Origin: Ridgeia piscesae
Taxonomy: Eukaryota > Annelida > Polychaeta > Sabellida > Siboglinidae
NCBI GenBank assembly: GCA_025642075.2
Contig: JAODUO010000848.1
Coordinates: forward strand, 386,017 to 450,016
Direction: 5' to 3'
DNA length: 64,000 nt
Under the pieces are notes generated by a model that did not search any database, was not told the origin of the DNA, and was given only the letters and a program-made list of their open reading frames with translations. Position numbers and translations under genes: made by a program. This document shows positions 10,228-21,559 of this stretch, piece by piece. Within the stretch, counting starts at the first letter, position 1. Each line of letters begins with the position of its first letter.

Positions 10228-11450
10228 CTGGAAGATTAAAGGCGACCTTTAAATTAATAGTTAAGGGAACAACACCATAACTATAACCGAACTGGCGTAT
10301 GCGTGTAACGTTTCTTTGTTGGGAAAAAATGTCAAGGACTAATCTACGATCATTCGAATGAAATAAAATCTGTTCATGTCTTTGTTTTCAAATGGAGTCT
10401 TTCTACTTTAGGATACATCCTTTGGAGCACAACGCGTAACTTGTAGAAACCACGCGCGCAGCAAATATCTGTGGGAAAGTGGCTTCTGCGTTTACACACG
10501 TGATCTATTTGAGACGATACATCACTCAATATCTAACTATGTGGGGGGCTTATTTTAGAAACATATGCATGGCAATTATACATTATCATTACATATACAT
10601 TAATACAAATTTGTGTGTGTGTTTATTATGTATACCTATTTGCAGCGGTACACGTTTAATATACGATTACAAGACAGCTGTAATCGATGTTGCCAGTGTA
10701 TATGTAACATCCACCGTTATGTAGCGTCGATTAGGATGTTTGCCAATGTGTGGCAGATGCTGACACAATGCATCCACCACAATGTCAATACCATAACATA
10801 TGCAAATATTATGATAATTTCTATCACGTTTATGCACTTGGAGTTCGCTTACCTTCCACATTTTAATCAACTGGTATTGCAGGATTACGTGATGTGCATG
10901 TTTGCAGTTATACGTGTGACGTTCTGAGACAATAATTTAAATGGAAACATTATGGAACCTTTCAATTCTATGCAATTAACAGTTAACGCCAACCATTATT
11001 TTCCAACGGTAATTGCATTCGTAACGTCCCGATTTATTAATCAAACAATTCAACACATCGTCTATCGAACTTCGATAGACAATAATATGTTGCTAGAGTA
11101 TGGAGCTGCGCCCTTGTTGACTTTAGAGATAGACCAGAACGTGCCGGTAAATATGGTAAAGAGGATCCGACGGAAGTTGAAATGCAGAGGCGAGTGACAA
11201 GCCGAGACGTTATTGAGAAGTGGCGAAATGTGTAAACCTGTTTGTATTGGTTCAGCAAAACTCTCCGACAGGAGTATGCATGCTATCACGAAGTGGCTGT
11301 CATTCTACCGCATGCAGATTCTGTCTGGTTACTTAACAAATTGAACTGAGTGGCCCCGTGTACACGTACCTTAATATAAGTCGTTAATAAACATATCGTG
11401 CGAGGACGTGAAAGATCCATAGAAGCTGCATAATGTATATATCTAAATGT
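10228..11450 (-). other. Tetraspanin intron 4, 3' part; nothing else recognised
   Basis: Intronic sequence upstream of exon 5. Short frames such as 10952-11197 (plus) and 11037-11289 (minus) have no recognisable domain or supporting splice sites. Confidence 0.5.
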
Positions 11451-11454
11451 TTCT

Positions 11455-12490
11455 CCATGCAGCTACGTTCTAGACACATTATACCTTCTGGTTATTCGTT
11501 TTCTATTCTCGAGACAACACACTTATCGAAATGAAGTTCCAGCTGTCATTTCTCAGCCCAGTTCTGAAGTCTATCCAGATCTTCCTGAAGGTTTAAGCAA
11601 TCTTGTGTCATTGAGATGTTATGGTACAACTTTGTATCGTCTGCAAAAACCATTAACCCACATGATCCACTTAATGCACCTGTTACATCATTAATATGAT
11701 ATTATACAAATTATAGGACAAAGGATACAGCTTAAAACATCCACACATGACGATGGTGTCCGTTCGCTAAAACTCGTTGTGTGCGACCAGTGAGGAATGC
11801 TTCAATCCATTGCAAAGGTTTACCTTTAATTCCGTATTCGTGTCAAATGCCATTCTAAAGTATATGTATATACCATCGATACAATCTCGTTTTCTAGCAT
11901 TTTGTGTACAATCTTCCATTGATTAATAAAGTTTAGTAATACAAGATCTTCCTCCAGTAAATATTCGTGATACTGATACCTTTCTTTAAATGTTTGATGG
12001 ACATTTGTAATTTTTCAAACTTTAGGTAATATTCCAATATCCGTGATTTCCTGAAATATAAAGTATAAAGCAATGTCAATTCCTCAGTTAGTTCATTAAA
12101 AATTCGTGGGTGTATCCTATCTAAATCAGATTTCTTAGATTCCTCAGCTTCCTCTCAACATCTTCGATTTTGAAGTTTAAATCCTCTAAATGTCTTTGTT
12201 CCGCTGTCGGTAAATTTGCCACATCTTCCTAGTAAAAACAGCGCTAAGTAATTTACGCATGATCTCTGTTTTCTCAGGGTCTATGGTTGTTTAGTTGACA
12301 TTCTCTTCCTTTTCGAGATCGGCTACTCTTGGAATGGCTTTCATTTTGGACTGAGCATACTTCCAGAAAGGGTTTGGATTTGTGTTGATCTCTCGTGCTA
12401 CAGATTGCTCTAACGACCTCGCTGCCTGTCGAGTAGCCCTCCTTAATTGAGTCCTAGCTTTTGTGTATTCTGCACAAGTGCTTCAAAATG
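11455..12490 (-). mobile_element. Degenerate jockey/CR1-like LINE reverse transcriptase in intron 4
   Basis: Reading the minus strand downward from 12490, broken frames give NPNPFWKYAQSKMK (linker before the polymerase), EITDIGILPKV and LINQWKIVHKMLEN (fingers), then the active-site block VFADDTKLYHNIS near 11640 and LDRLQNWAEK near 11580. These are ordered as in LINE ORF2. Many stops and frameshifts interrupt it. It lies in the same orientation as the tetraspanin gene, inside its intron. Confidence 0.75.
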
Positions 12491-14362
12491 TAATCACATT
12501 CGGTTAACAACTGGCAAATAGATCTGCCAACAAATACGTAAGTATACTTTCATACAGTCAAATGTTCTTCTTAAAATGGATTGACAAATATCAACAATGA
12601 ATAGAACACAAGTGTAATGAGAACACCATTTGACACGATACAACATAAAATTTTATATAATACGCATTACATTTCGTAAACTGCAGATACTAGACATAGT
12701 TTTAAAAACATGACACATTATTTCACAATGGAAATATACCAATTTGTCATCATGTTTAATAAACGATGTAGGATCATTCTAGAACATTTCGAGTAGCATG
12801 TCCACTATGTGAGAATTGAGAAAAGGTCAAACTATTCATACAAACACATAAAATGTTTGCTTTGACAAGGAATTAAGCTATCTCTATTTTAATACGTCAC
12901 CTATCAACATTGTTAATAAACGTATGTTCTTACATAGTGCAGTATCAAATGCTCAGGATTGTCCATAGTGGTGTGCACTTTACTCTCAGGCACACCTGTT
13001 CAACTGAACACCGTCTCTATAAAGGGCAGTATCCGAACCATGCTACAATTAATGCGTGAAGACTGATTATGTAAATAAAATGTCCACTGGGGCTGGTACT
13101 CATTCACATAGCTGAATGAACTGGAGCAATGTAGAGTGAACAAATCTGCTTAAGGTTCGACACGGCAGGATATGGTTTCGAAACTGCTGCTGCATAGTTG
13201 GTATGTTTATTTGAACCTTAGTGTATTTCAGGTGTCTCAGAGAGTTTTACCTGGTGGATCCATGGCAGGCTTGGTCGAAGCTGTACGTAGAGCCATACCT
13301 GTGTGTGCCAGTCATGTTCGAGCTTCCGTGTCCTCAGCGGGGAACAGCATGATGGGTAACACTCGTCACATGGGGCTGTTGTCATTGAGAACCATCAACT
13401 TATTTGTAAATAAATAGTTGGATGGACTATGTACAAATCAACTGATTATTGACGCCAACGTATCTTGTTCCAATAGCTTGGACATATTTGTTCTAAGGAT
13501 TGCAATTTCACCCGGGACAGTAATTGTTGGCAGTTTCAGATTTCTGACAAATACATCATTCCCTCTTTCTATCCGCATGCACAGATGGGTTTGCAGGTCA
13601 ACCTTCTGCTGTACTGTCTTCCGCAGCACCCATTGCTTGCACCTTCGTGGTCAGACAACAGCATTGGTGACAGGGTTGTCTGCGCTGGGGCGTGGTCGGA
13701 CTTTCTATGCAGGAGCAGATAGCATGAGTTGTGCTTTCATCCCTATAATAAACGAAGACGCTGTACTACTAATTAATTTACTGAACCAATAGCAGTAAAT
13801 GCTGGCTGGGAATTTCCGAGTGGTCAGTCTGAAAACAATGAATTGCGAACCTACGAAAAGCAGTAATTTTGAAAGCTGACTACGCGAGAGGTGTCAAAGT
13901 TCTGTAGATAATTCTTACCAGGTATTCATACGAATTAATTGCAGTTAACTTCATATTATATTTTCGCGTATTCCAGCATATCTAAGCCTTTATTCACGCG
14001 ACAGTAATACCATTTAAAATAAAATAAATTAAAACAAAATTAATAAAAACCGTAAAATTAACGATGGAAGGCATATACCGGATTGGCCCAGTTGTATCGA
14101 CCGGTTCAGTGAACGCGTAAGTTTCCTTAAACAAAGTAAACTGTGCCGGACGGTTATGGACAATATAATGACGTAGTTGAGTCATTACAACACATATCAC
14201 ATGGGTACTGCAATCACTCTAATGGTGTAAGATTAAAATTATTAATTTCAAGTACTGAAGAGATTCAATACACTAACCTTCGTGCGATCATACTTTGCAG
14301 CGGAACATTTCCAGCGTTCAGCGTTCAACGAACGCTGAATGCTGGACTAAATCCCGTCAACA
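12491..14362. other. Tetraspanin intron 4, middle; nothing firm
   Basis: The plus-strand frames 13172-13417 and 13421-13792 are open but not recognised. The first has an acceptor-like TGTATTTCAG inside it. They lie antisense in an intron and overlap an open minus-strand frame (13438-13629). I see no tandem repeat or RNA gene here. Confidence 0.4.
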
Positions 14363-14572
14363 CTAAGTTTCAAAACACGACGTCGCCGACATTTCAACGG
14401 GCCTTGCCATACATCGCCGAATAGAGTGCTTCGATATTGCCCGTTCACAGTGATGAAACTGGCAACTGTTTCTGAACTTCGGTTCAGATCTAACCAACGG
14501 GAAATGGAACCACGAGAGCGCTTTGATTTTCAAATTCCTATTAGTACAGCCGTTCACCAAACAGGATGGCAT
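14363..14572 (-). pseudogene. THAP zinc-finger domain fragment
   Basis: A 69-codon ATG-started frame begins MPSCLVNGCTNRN and continues to WFHFP. The start Met-Pro-Ser-Cys, the Cys-x4-Cys spacing and the FHFP block match the N-terminus of THAP DNA-binding domains (C2CH zinc fingers of P-element transposases and THAP proteins). The expected conserved Trp and the second half of the domain (Cys-x2-His) are not seen after FHFP. It is either a first exon whose partner I cannot find or a fragment. It lies in tetraspanin intron 4 in the same orientation. Confidence 0.5.
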
Positions 14573-16377
14573 ACTGTACAATCACAGCTTTACGGCAAAT
14601 CGACCATATCAAAGACCGACGTCTGTAACTAAGCATGTCTCGTTGTGTGTGTTGATAGCCATCACTGAAGTGCATAGCAATAGCCACGTCAATGGTTCAT
14701 TCCTCTAAAAGTGATTCTGCTCGCTCATTGGCCAGGCCGCACGCATCAGTGCGAAGATGGCAGCCGTCTTGTTGTCGAAGTTTTCATTTGAATGTTACAC
14801 TTTGAGATTATATTTTATTACCAGTAAGCCATTGATGTTAAAAGTGTGATTACCGTTCGAAATGGTTGGTTCGCATTAACTCCTTCATGTGCGTAGCACG
14901 TAACAATTCCCTTACATTTGCCTTTAAATATGCAAGCCCATTATTGTAGTTACATAGCAGCATCGTGTACACATAACTTACTGTATACTAAGTTTGTCTA
15001 CGCCAGCAATGGGCCCAAGTAATGTGTTTTTATATGATCAATTAACGGAATAGGTTCGCTTAACAGCATATTAGTAACACATAGGTTGATGGTTGAAGAT
15101 TAGCGCGATGTTGATGTGTTCTACACGCACCACGCGCGCACATGCACACGCAGGCATGTACGCACCAAATAGATAATTCTTACCAGGTATTTAATTACGA
15201 GGACGTTTCACAATTTAAATTAGTATTTACTGACTTAATTTGTTTTAGTAACTTTACCGGTCGCATTTCTATTCTCTATTGTTTATCGACCGACATTGAA
15301 TAACCTGTTCAACTTCACTAAGTCAATGACGCATTTGTTATTTCTGAACTCTGTGACAGGGCATACATGTCTCATCTGACGCCATATCGTTTGTTTGCTA
15401 TTTTGCCATTTTCACTCATGATCCGGTCCCCAACAACCCGTATGATCTATGTATTCTTTTGCACGCGGGCCTAACTGCCAAAGCAGACACCTCGTTTCAC
15501 GTTTAGTAGATTTCCACCCAACGAAAACTCATCTGGAAGGTGGAACTATTATGCAGATAAGTTACTATTGTTTGCATATTGTAGTAATTTTGTTCTTCAA
15601 TACACGCACGGACAACGAGGTGGGAACCAGGTTGTCTATGGTATAGTATTGCTCAAAACGGTCCGGAAGAGGCAATCACCGGTGTACCCTATTAGCCAAA
15701 GACGGCGAGTGAACTGGATGGAACATTTGCTAGGTGCAACTCCTTCTTGAAGGTAGCGCCATGGTCCCGTCGACAACGCTACTTTCACAAGTGGCTTGCC
15801 AAGTTTGGATTCGGATTGTTGTAGTCTTCAAGAAAGTACTTCTTCAGGAAGCTGGGGTGCGGCTATATATAGACATTGACAGTGTATATCTTTCCAAACG
15901 TAATGTGAGTTCTGCATTTACATGATTCACTGTGTAAACATCTTGATGATTAGACATATGCGTGGGTCTATTATCATTCAAAGTGATCGCGAAAGAGAAC
16001 CAGTGATGCTTTCAACACAAACCTATGCGATTATTTAAATTGATTATATACACGAATCATTCGGTCATTGCTGTTCATATTATGTGACAGCGTTCTGAGA
16101 AAGAGTCAACGGTACCCCTGCTGAACGTAGGTAGGTAATGTATTATTGTCGCACTCCATGTAGACGTATTGACATATAAAGCACACAAATATATGATATA
16201 CAAAAAGAGCCTTACAAGAAATTGATAAGATCACACGTCAGCATTTTTGTGGGTGTTTGGCCGTTTTTACTTTTTACTTCGTCGTTAATCAATAAATATT
16301 CGCATTAATGTTGATCATTCACATTGCTAAGACATCGATCTTTGTCTCTTGACTGATATAGTCGTATGTATACTTAC
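14573..16377. other. Tetraspanin intron 4, 5' part; nothing recognised
   Basis: Mixed-composition intronic sequence. Frames such as 15449-15646 and 15734-15925 have no recognisable domain. Confidence 0.4.
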
Positions 16378-16609
16378 AGCATCGTAACATGTTTCCATGT
16401 TTATAAACTGCTTGTTGCCATGCTTAATGCACTTGCCGATGTCAAGGAACTCAACCTGGCTCATCTCGTTCGGGAAATACTTGGGATCTTCCATCCGGCA
16501 ACACATAAGTGGGACCACAGACTTGATGACAGTTCCGCGGTACATCACCAATCGGTTCCATTTTTTGGCTTTGTTACGGAAGTCAAGATGGCTGTTAATA
16601 CCGCAGCAC
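16378..16609 (-). CDS. Tetraspanin, coding exon 4 (large extracellular loop)
   Basis: The exon begins after TTGCCGCGTGCAG and ends at the strong donor GATGCT|GTAAGT. Its first base completes the Arg codon split from exon 3, so the CCG motif that defines tetraspanins starts directly at the junction (residues 181-183). It encodes 77 further residues, with cysteines at about 181, 182, 216, 217, 240 and 254. PLMCC corresponds to the usual PxSCC motif and ETCYDA to the final loop cysteine. Six loop cysteines allow three disulphides. It ends in phase 0, matching exon 5. Confidence 0.9.
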
Positions 16610-16884
16610 CTGCACGCGGCAAGAACATACGAATAAGAATACATTTATTTCAGGTAAAAATATGACGCGATTTAACACGACTACAGCCTACAGCAGAGGC
16701 GGCAGATTCACACAGACAATATCAACTCAGCTCTATGAATTCATGAATGCGCGCAATTATCAGAATGTAGCGAGACTTCAGTGCAATTGCGGCCGCTGTG
16801 CTCTCGATGTAATTGGCCGTTATTGCGCTAGCAGAAAAACAACAACATTAAAATGGTCGGCGGGAATGGTTTAGAATAAAAAAA

Positions 16885-16885
<1 letters not shown>

Positions 16886-16930
<45 letters not shown>
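16886..16930. repeat. (CTG)15 microsatellite in tetraspanin intron 3
   Basis: Fifteen uninterrupted CTG triplets on the plus strand read as CAG repeats in the tetraspanin transcript. The tract lies about 50 bases inside the intron from the exon 3 donor. Confidence 0.98.
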
Positions 16931-16931
<1 letters not shown>

Positions 16932-16981
16932 CCAATACAGATCGCGCTCGAACAGATGAAATAGTAAAGAGCGTGTCTTAC

Positions 16982-17289
16982 CGTGACCTTGCCATCACAA
17001 AATCCCAGGCGGTGTCGATCGTATCATCTCCTCCTTCCATAATGCGGTCACCGTTCATAACAGCGCCGTTGTAGGATTCCTCGAGCGTCCTAGTGAGAAG
17101 TTTTTCTAGATCTTTGGATTGTAAGCTTCGAACCACATAGGCTGTAATCATCGCTATCACCTCGCCGAATATGGCAACGGCTACTGCTATGTCGTAGCCG
17201 AACAATATCTTCATGTCGTGTTTTATGGCTACTCCAAAGCCAACAATACCTTTCACGAAGGCAATACCACCAAATGTAGCCATTCCCGC
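16982..17289 (-). CDS. Tetraspanin, coding exon 3 (TM2, TM3, start of large loop)
   Basis: The exon opens in phase 0 after TGTTCTATTTAAG and ends at TCACG|GTAAGA with two bases of a split codon. It encodes residues 78 to 179. Residues about 80-97 (MATFGGIAFVKGIVGFGVAI) are TM2 and about 105-130 (ILFGYDIAVAVAIFGEVIAM and on) are TM3, with the Glu in TM3 that many tetraspanins keep. The loop then starts and ends in AWDFVMARS, the usual Trp-containing helix before CCG. The cysteines often found after TM2 in tetraspanins are not present. Confidence 0.9.
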
Positions 17290-17394
17290 CTTAAATAGAA
17301 CAGATGGCAACATGACATATATTAATTTTCGTCCACTAGACTAGTCATTTAAATCGTCTAAAACGAATTCATTTTCACAGGTTGGTAGATAGAT

Positions 17395-17525
17395 GGGCGG
17401 GCGGGCGGGCGGGCGGGCGGGCGGGCGGACGGGCGGACGGGCGGACGGGCGGGCGGGCGGGCGGGCGGGCGGCGGGCGGGCGGACGGGCGGGCGGGCGGG
17501 CGGGCGGGCGGGCGGGCGGGCGGGC
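17395..17525 (+). repeat. (GGGC)n / GGAC G-rich repeat, G-quadruplex potential
   Basis: About 130 bases of GGGC repeats, with GGAC variants, give more than 30 closely spaced GGG runs on the plus strand and CCC runs on the minus strand. It lies in tetraspanin intron 2, about 105 bases upstream of the exon 3 acceptor in transcript orientation, where the RNA would carry the C-rich strand. Confidence 0.95.
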
Positions 17526-18531
17526 AGATAGTTTATTTTCGGAATCGCATAAACCATACAAACATACACAATCAGCAAGAATCAAATTAAATAAATAATA
17601 TTGACAAATATAATTATAGAGAAAGACGTGAGGTAACTGGCGAGGCGTGGAGCAAAGACGAAGGTCAACGGTCAATAGTTAATGTTTTTATCCCACCACC
17701 AATATTGTCATGAGACAAATTTCATAGTCTATCCTTGTAAGGTATGCATTAAACTTAAACCTTCTATCTATAACTAAACATGGTATGTGTACGTACGTTT
17801 ATTTGACAAAACATGTCACTGGTTCAGATCATTGCACATGTAATGATATGTTATCTGGTAACGGGTAATTGATTTAGGTCATTGCACTTGCGCATTGTTA
17901 CATTTGGTACCTTCCGGCTATATCAAATTATAGGTCATGTCCGCCACCATGTTCATTGTTTCGACACTTAGGACACTGTGCAACCCATCCAGACAAACCA
18001 AGTTAAATATTTGTATGTTACTAAGTCATAATATACTAACATTTACCGCCTCAACCAGATAGAAAGAGGGATGTTTTCACAATTGTTACCAAGTTAGCGC
18101 AGTAGATTCGTAACTTTTATTTTTTTCCCTTCGAAAAAACTGTATTTTTATATATTTTACGACGTGAATGTAGTAAATCCTCAATATTCTATCGTTTAGG
18201 CGCGATGTCGTTTTCACATTGTCATATTTGATCAGTTTTCACATTGTCGTATTTTTATAAGTTAAATAATTTCTTAACATGTTATCGTCTCAACGGTATA
18301 GAAAGGTGCCGTTTCCACAATTTATAACAAGTTATCGTAGTAAAATATATTTATTTTTGTGTTTCGATGCGATGAACTTTCAAGTTTACGTATTTTACTA
18401 AGTCAGTGTGGTAACTTCTTATTATTTCTTAACTTTTCACGGTTTCATCGTGTGAGATGGGAGGTGTTTTCATGTATTTAGTTAAGGTAGCGGTGTAATC
18501 GGAATTTGTTAGCGTTTCAACCTGAGCTCTT

Positions 18532-18536
<5 letters not shown>

Positions 18537-18613
<77 letters not shown>

Positions 18614-18722
18614 ATTATATATATGATATAATACGAATATATATATATATATATATATATATATTCGATACTAAGTCAAGTAGATCAACATTTAGGAAAT
18701 TCACATTGACTTAGTAAAATAC

Positions 18723-18766
<44 letters not shown>
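18537..18766. repeat. Three (TA)n tracts, the last inside a near-perfect palindrome
   Basis: TA tracts lie at 18537-18610, 18640-18665 and 18725-18766. The last one is flanked by CATTGACTTAGTAAAATACG on its left and CGTATTTTACTAAGTCAATG on its right. This is a perfect 20-base inverted repeat that would allow a long hairpin or cruciform. Confidence 0.9.
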
Positions 18767-18768
<2 letters not shown>

Positions 18769-19544
18769 GTATTTTACTAAGTCAATGTAGTAATTTCCTA
18801 ACATTTACCGACTCAACGAGATAGAAAGATGTTTTCACAACTGTTACCAAGTCAGCGTGGTAACTTTGTAACTTGTTAGTGTTTCACCTTGGAAAACTTA
18901 TACAATTTTGATATTTTACGACATGAATGTAGTAAAATTTCAATATCATGTCGTTTCGACGCGATATCGTTTTCACATTGGTGTACTTTACTAAATTTTA
19001 CTACATCAGTGAGGTAATTTCGTAACATTTATCGTCTCAACGAAATAAAGAGGGATGTTTTCAGAACTAATACCAAGTTAACGGTGTATATTGTAGAACA
19101 TTCTTCAGAGTTTTGCTAAGTCAGTGAGGTAGAGAGGGGTGCTTTCAGAAAAATGTTGGCTTGTGACGTCACTACTGGATAACACTTTCACTACTTTAAA
19201 CGCTGGCGCCATCTTGCGGATAAAAGCAATGTGGCTATGTCGATTTCGACCGTAGATTGAGAAACTTATAGGTTTATCTTACGACACATAATTTTTTTCG
19301 AACCATAACCTAGAAAAATGATGGGTTACGATGTCACTACTTTAAAAGCTATCGCCATCTTGTGGATAAAAGCTATGCGGCGATGAAGCTTTCGATCATA
19401 AAGCGAGAAACGTTGTAAGTTTGTATACGACATAGAACGTTTTCTAACCATAACCTCGACACAAACGTTTGAAAAATACGGCGGCGGATGTGGCATTGGA
19501 TGGCCTCGCTCGTAAACTTTATATTTTGCTATATTTAATAACTT

Positions 19545-19705
19545 CCGTAAAAACAATGGTGGCTCGTACCACATCCGTATGATAATTTCAGTAGAAATGG
19601 CGGCGCGTACCACCACATCCATATCATAACTTGTCAAAATGGCGGCTCCGACCACTGACATAACATAATTTGCAGCAAAATGGCGGCTTCGACCACAGTC
19701 ATAAC
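19545..19705 (+). repeat. Tandem repeat with AAAATGGCGGC cores
   Basis: Four units of about 55-65 bp repeat ATGGYGGCKYSKACCAC followed by ATAACATAAY. The cores at about 19554, 19597, 19638 and 19678 match or approach the YY1 consensus AANATGGCGGC. Confidence 0.7.
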
Positions 19706-20650
19706 ATAACTTTTAGAGTATCGAGGCGATATCCTTGTCAAATGTTCCTATTTTATTAAGACAGCGTGGTAACTTTATAGCATTTCGTAATGTTTCACCT
19801 TTTCGTCGCGTGTTTTTATATATTTAACTAAGTTAGTGTTGTAACTAGTAAAATCTCTATATTTTATCGTTTTTTGCTTAAGTCAGTATGGTGATTTCCT
19901 AACATTTACCGCCTCATCGAGATAGAAAGAGGGGTGTTTTCACAAGTGTTACCAAGTTAACGTGGTAACTTTTAAACTTTTATTTTTGTACTTTTGTACA
20001 TAATTATAGTAAAATCTCAAAAAATTCGTTCAATTAACCCCAACTTTTGTCTATGTCAAATCCTAATTATCCCCATTTTTTAAATGTGTCTAACCCTAAT
20101 TATTGATTGTTTTATCCGCAAAAAGGCGCAAGCGTTTATAGTAGTGTTAGTGGTATCCATTAGTGACGTCACAATCCAAAATAATAATCCGTTTCATCCA
20201 CAAGATGGCTCCAGCTTTTAAAGTAGTGACGTCACAACCCAAGACATCTATCTCGTTTAGACAGTAACATCTTAGGTACCTCACTGACTTAGTAAAACTT
20301 CAGAATTGTCTATAATATACAACGCTAACTTGGTGACAGTTATAAAAACATCCCTCTTTATTTCTTTATTTTTACGATAAAATCTATAATCCAACTATTT
20401 TGACCTATGACCTTGACCTTTTACCTTCCTACATCTAGCTGTCTTTCTCTGATGTGACAAGGCTATCACGATGAAACGCTAGAATATTGAGTAATAAACC
20501 GCTAAAACAGTGATATGACGGGGCATTACTGCGCTAAAACGCTAAAATGGAAAGAGGTTACTACACCGATTTAGCAAAATACTACAAAGTGACATTTTGA
20601 CATTTTAATACAAATTACAAAATTAACTAAGTAAAATTACTGAAAATACC

Positions 20651-21092
20651 ACCTGTCTAACGCGACAAAACGGAAATTGTTTACACAATTCCCATGCTGA
20701 TTATTGATTTTGTTATTTTTTCATTTGTTTTATTTTATTTATTTATTTATTTTATCTTAGATATTGAATTTATTAATTTTATTAATTTTATTTATTTTAT
20801 TAATTTGCGCTATGGAGTTGTCAACGCGAGACTTGAATAGTACTTGTGAATACGAGACAACACAATATGCGAAAACGTGCATAGACTAGTCCAGTTTGAA
20901 CCACTAAATCCTAGACGCATTGTATTACATTATTGTTATTAATACTATTGATTTTATAACGACATAACATGCTATATTAGATAGAGGAAGACGAACGTCT
21001 ATTGCTGCTATAGATATGTGTAGACCGACCTATTTCGTTGTTTGCCATTTTACACTTTGAAGTAGTAGTGACTGAAGGCATGCCAACCTTAC
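20651..21092. other. Tetraspanin intron 2, 5' part; AT-rich
   Basis: Low-complexity TTTATTTA-type sequence (about 20720-20805) followed by unremarkable sequence up to the exon 2 donor. Confidence 0.5.
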
Positions 21093-21257
21093 CTTACGGT
21101 AATGAAAGGCCGACGGTTGGTCAAGGATGGTGTTAATTCTTTCCCCCGGCTCCGGCAAACCACGCGTGAATGTCAACAGCAATTCTTCATGTTCTTGCTC
21201 ATATAAGCTCAAGCCTATCAACCCAGCTCCCGACAGAAAGACGAGAACGCTGAGACC
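21093..21257 (-). CDS. Tetraspanin, coding exon 2 (TM1 and small loop)
   Basis: The exon opens after TTTGTGCATACAG and ends at CGTAAG|GTAAGG, phase 0 at both ends. It encodes residues 23-77. Residues 23-41 (GLSVLVFLSGAGLIGLSLY) form TM1, followed by a charged small extracellular loop beginning EQEHEELLLTF. An alternative donor five bases earlier (ACC|GTAAGG) would break the frame with exon 3, so I chose the downstream one. Confidence 0.85.
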
Positions 21258-21436
21258 CTGTATGCACAAACATGTCAACATTAGACCTGTGATTATAATA
21301 TAAGCAAACTGCATAAACGAAACACTACAACCAAGGATCCTATAGCTACACAAAGACACGCAGCTCCCAGCGATTACCCTCTGACACCACAACCACTAGC
21401 GCCATCTATATTCAAGCGTGTCTCCCAGTTCCGACG

Positions 21437-21559
21437 ATGGCGTCTGCACGACGCTGGAATTCGAATGGCCAGTTTTGTACGGCGCCCAACTGCATCAACA
21501 CTCGCAGGAAACGTCCGGAAATGGTTTTCCACCGATTCCCGGTTGAAGAGAGAAGCTAA
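21437..21559 (+). pseudogene. THAP zinc-finger domain fragment, antisense in tetraspanin intron 1
   Basis: A 40-codon ATG frame contains FCTAPNCINTRRKRPEMVFH then RFP, which is the Cys-x4-Cys and FHRFP start of a THAP domain. The frame stops six codons after FHRFP; shifting one base continues into REAKYWVYFKNVYVK, which has the Trp expected next in a THAP domain. So this looks like a THAP gene broken by a one-base frameshift, and the C-terminal half is missing. It is the second THAP-like piece in this host gene, on the opposite strand to the one at 14.4 kb. Confidence 0.55.

Larger units (their letters stand above)
17900..20650. repeat. Complex direct and inverted repeat array in tetraspanin intron 2
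   Basis: A degenerate unit built on TACCGCCTCAACCAGATAGA, GGGATGTTTTCACAA and TTACCAAGTTAGCG recurs near 18050, 18290, 18800, 19030 and 19910, and in reverse near 20270-20380. Segments around 19070-19330 are the inverse of 20120-20400, both with ACTACTTTAAA and gcCATCTTG blocks and TGACGTCA palindromes at 19164, 20164 and 20227. A 140-bp direct duplication lies at about 19185-19460. TA tracts interrupt the left half. It may be a foldback element or nested tandem array. Confidence 0.75.

Noticed and set aside
13172..13792. Two adjacent plus-strand frames as a possible host gene
   Set aside because: No known domain, second frame lacks a normal start at its 5' end, overlapping open minus frame; kept only as unassigned intronic sequence.
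17358..17675. Ala-Arg-Pro-Pro repeat protein frames
   Set aside because: Translation of the (GGGC)n tract; no supporting gene structure.
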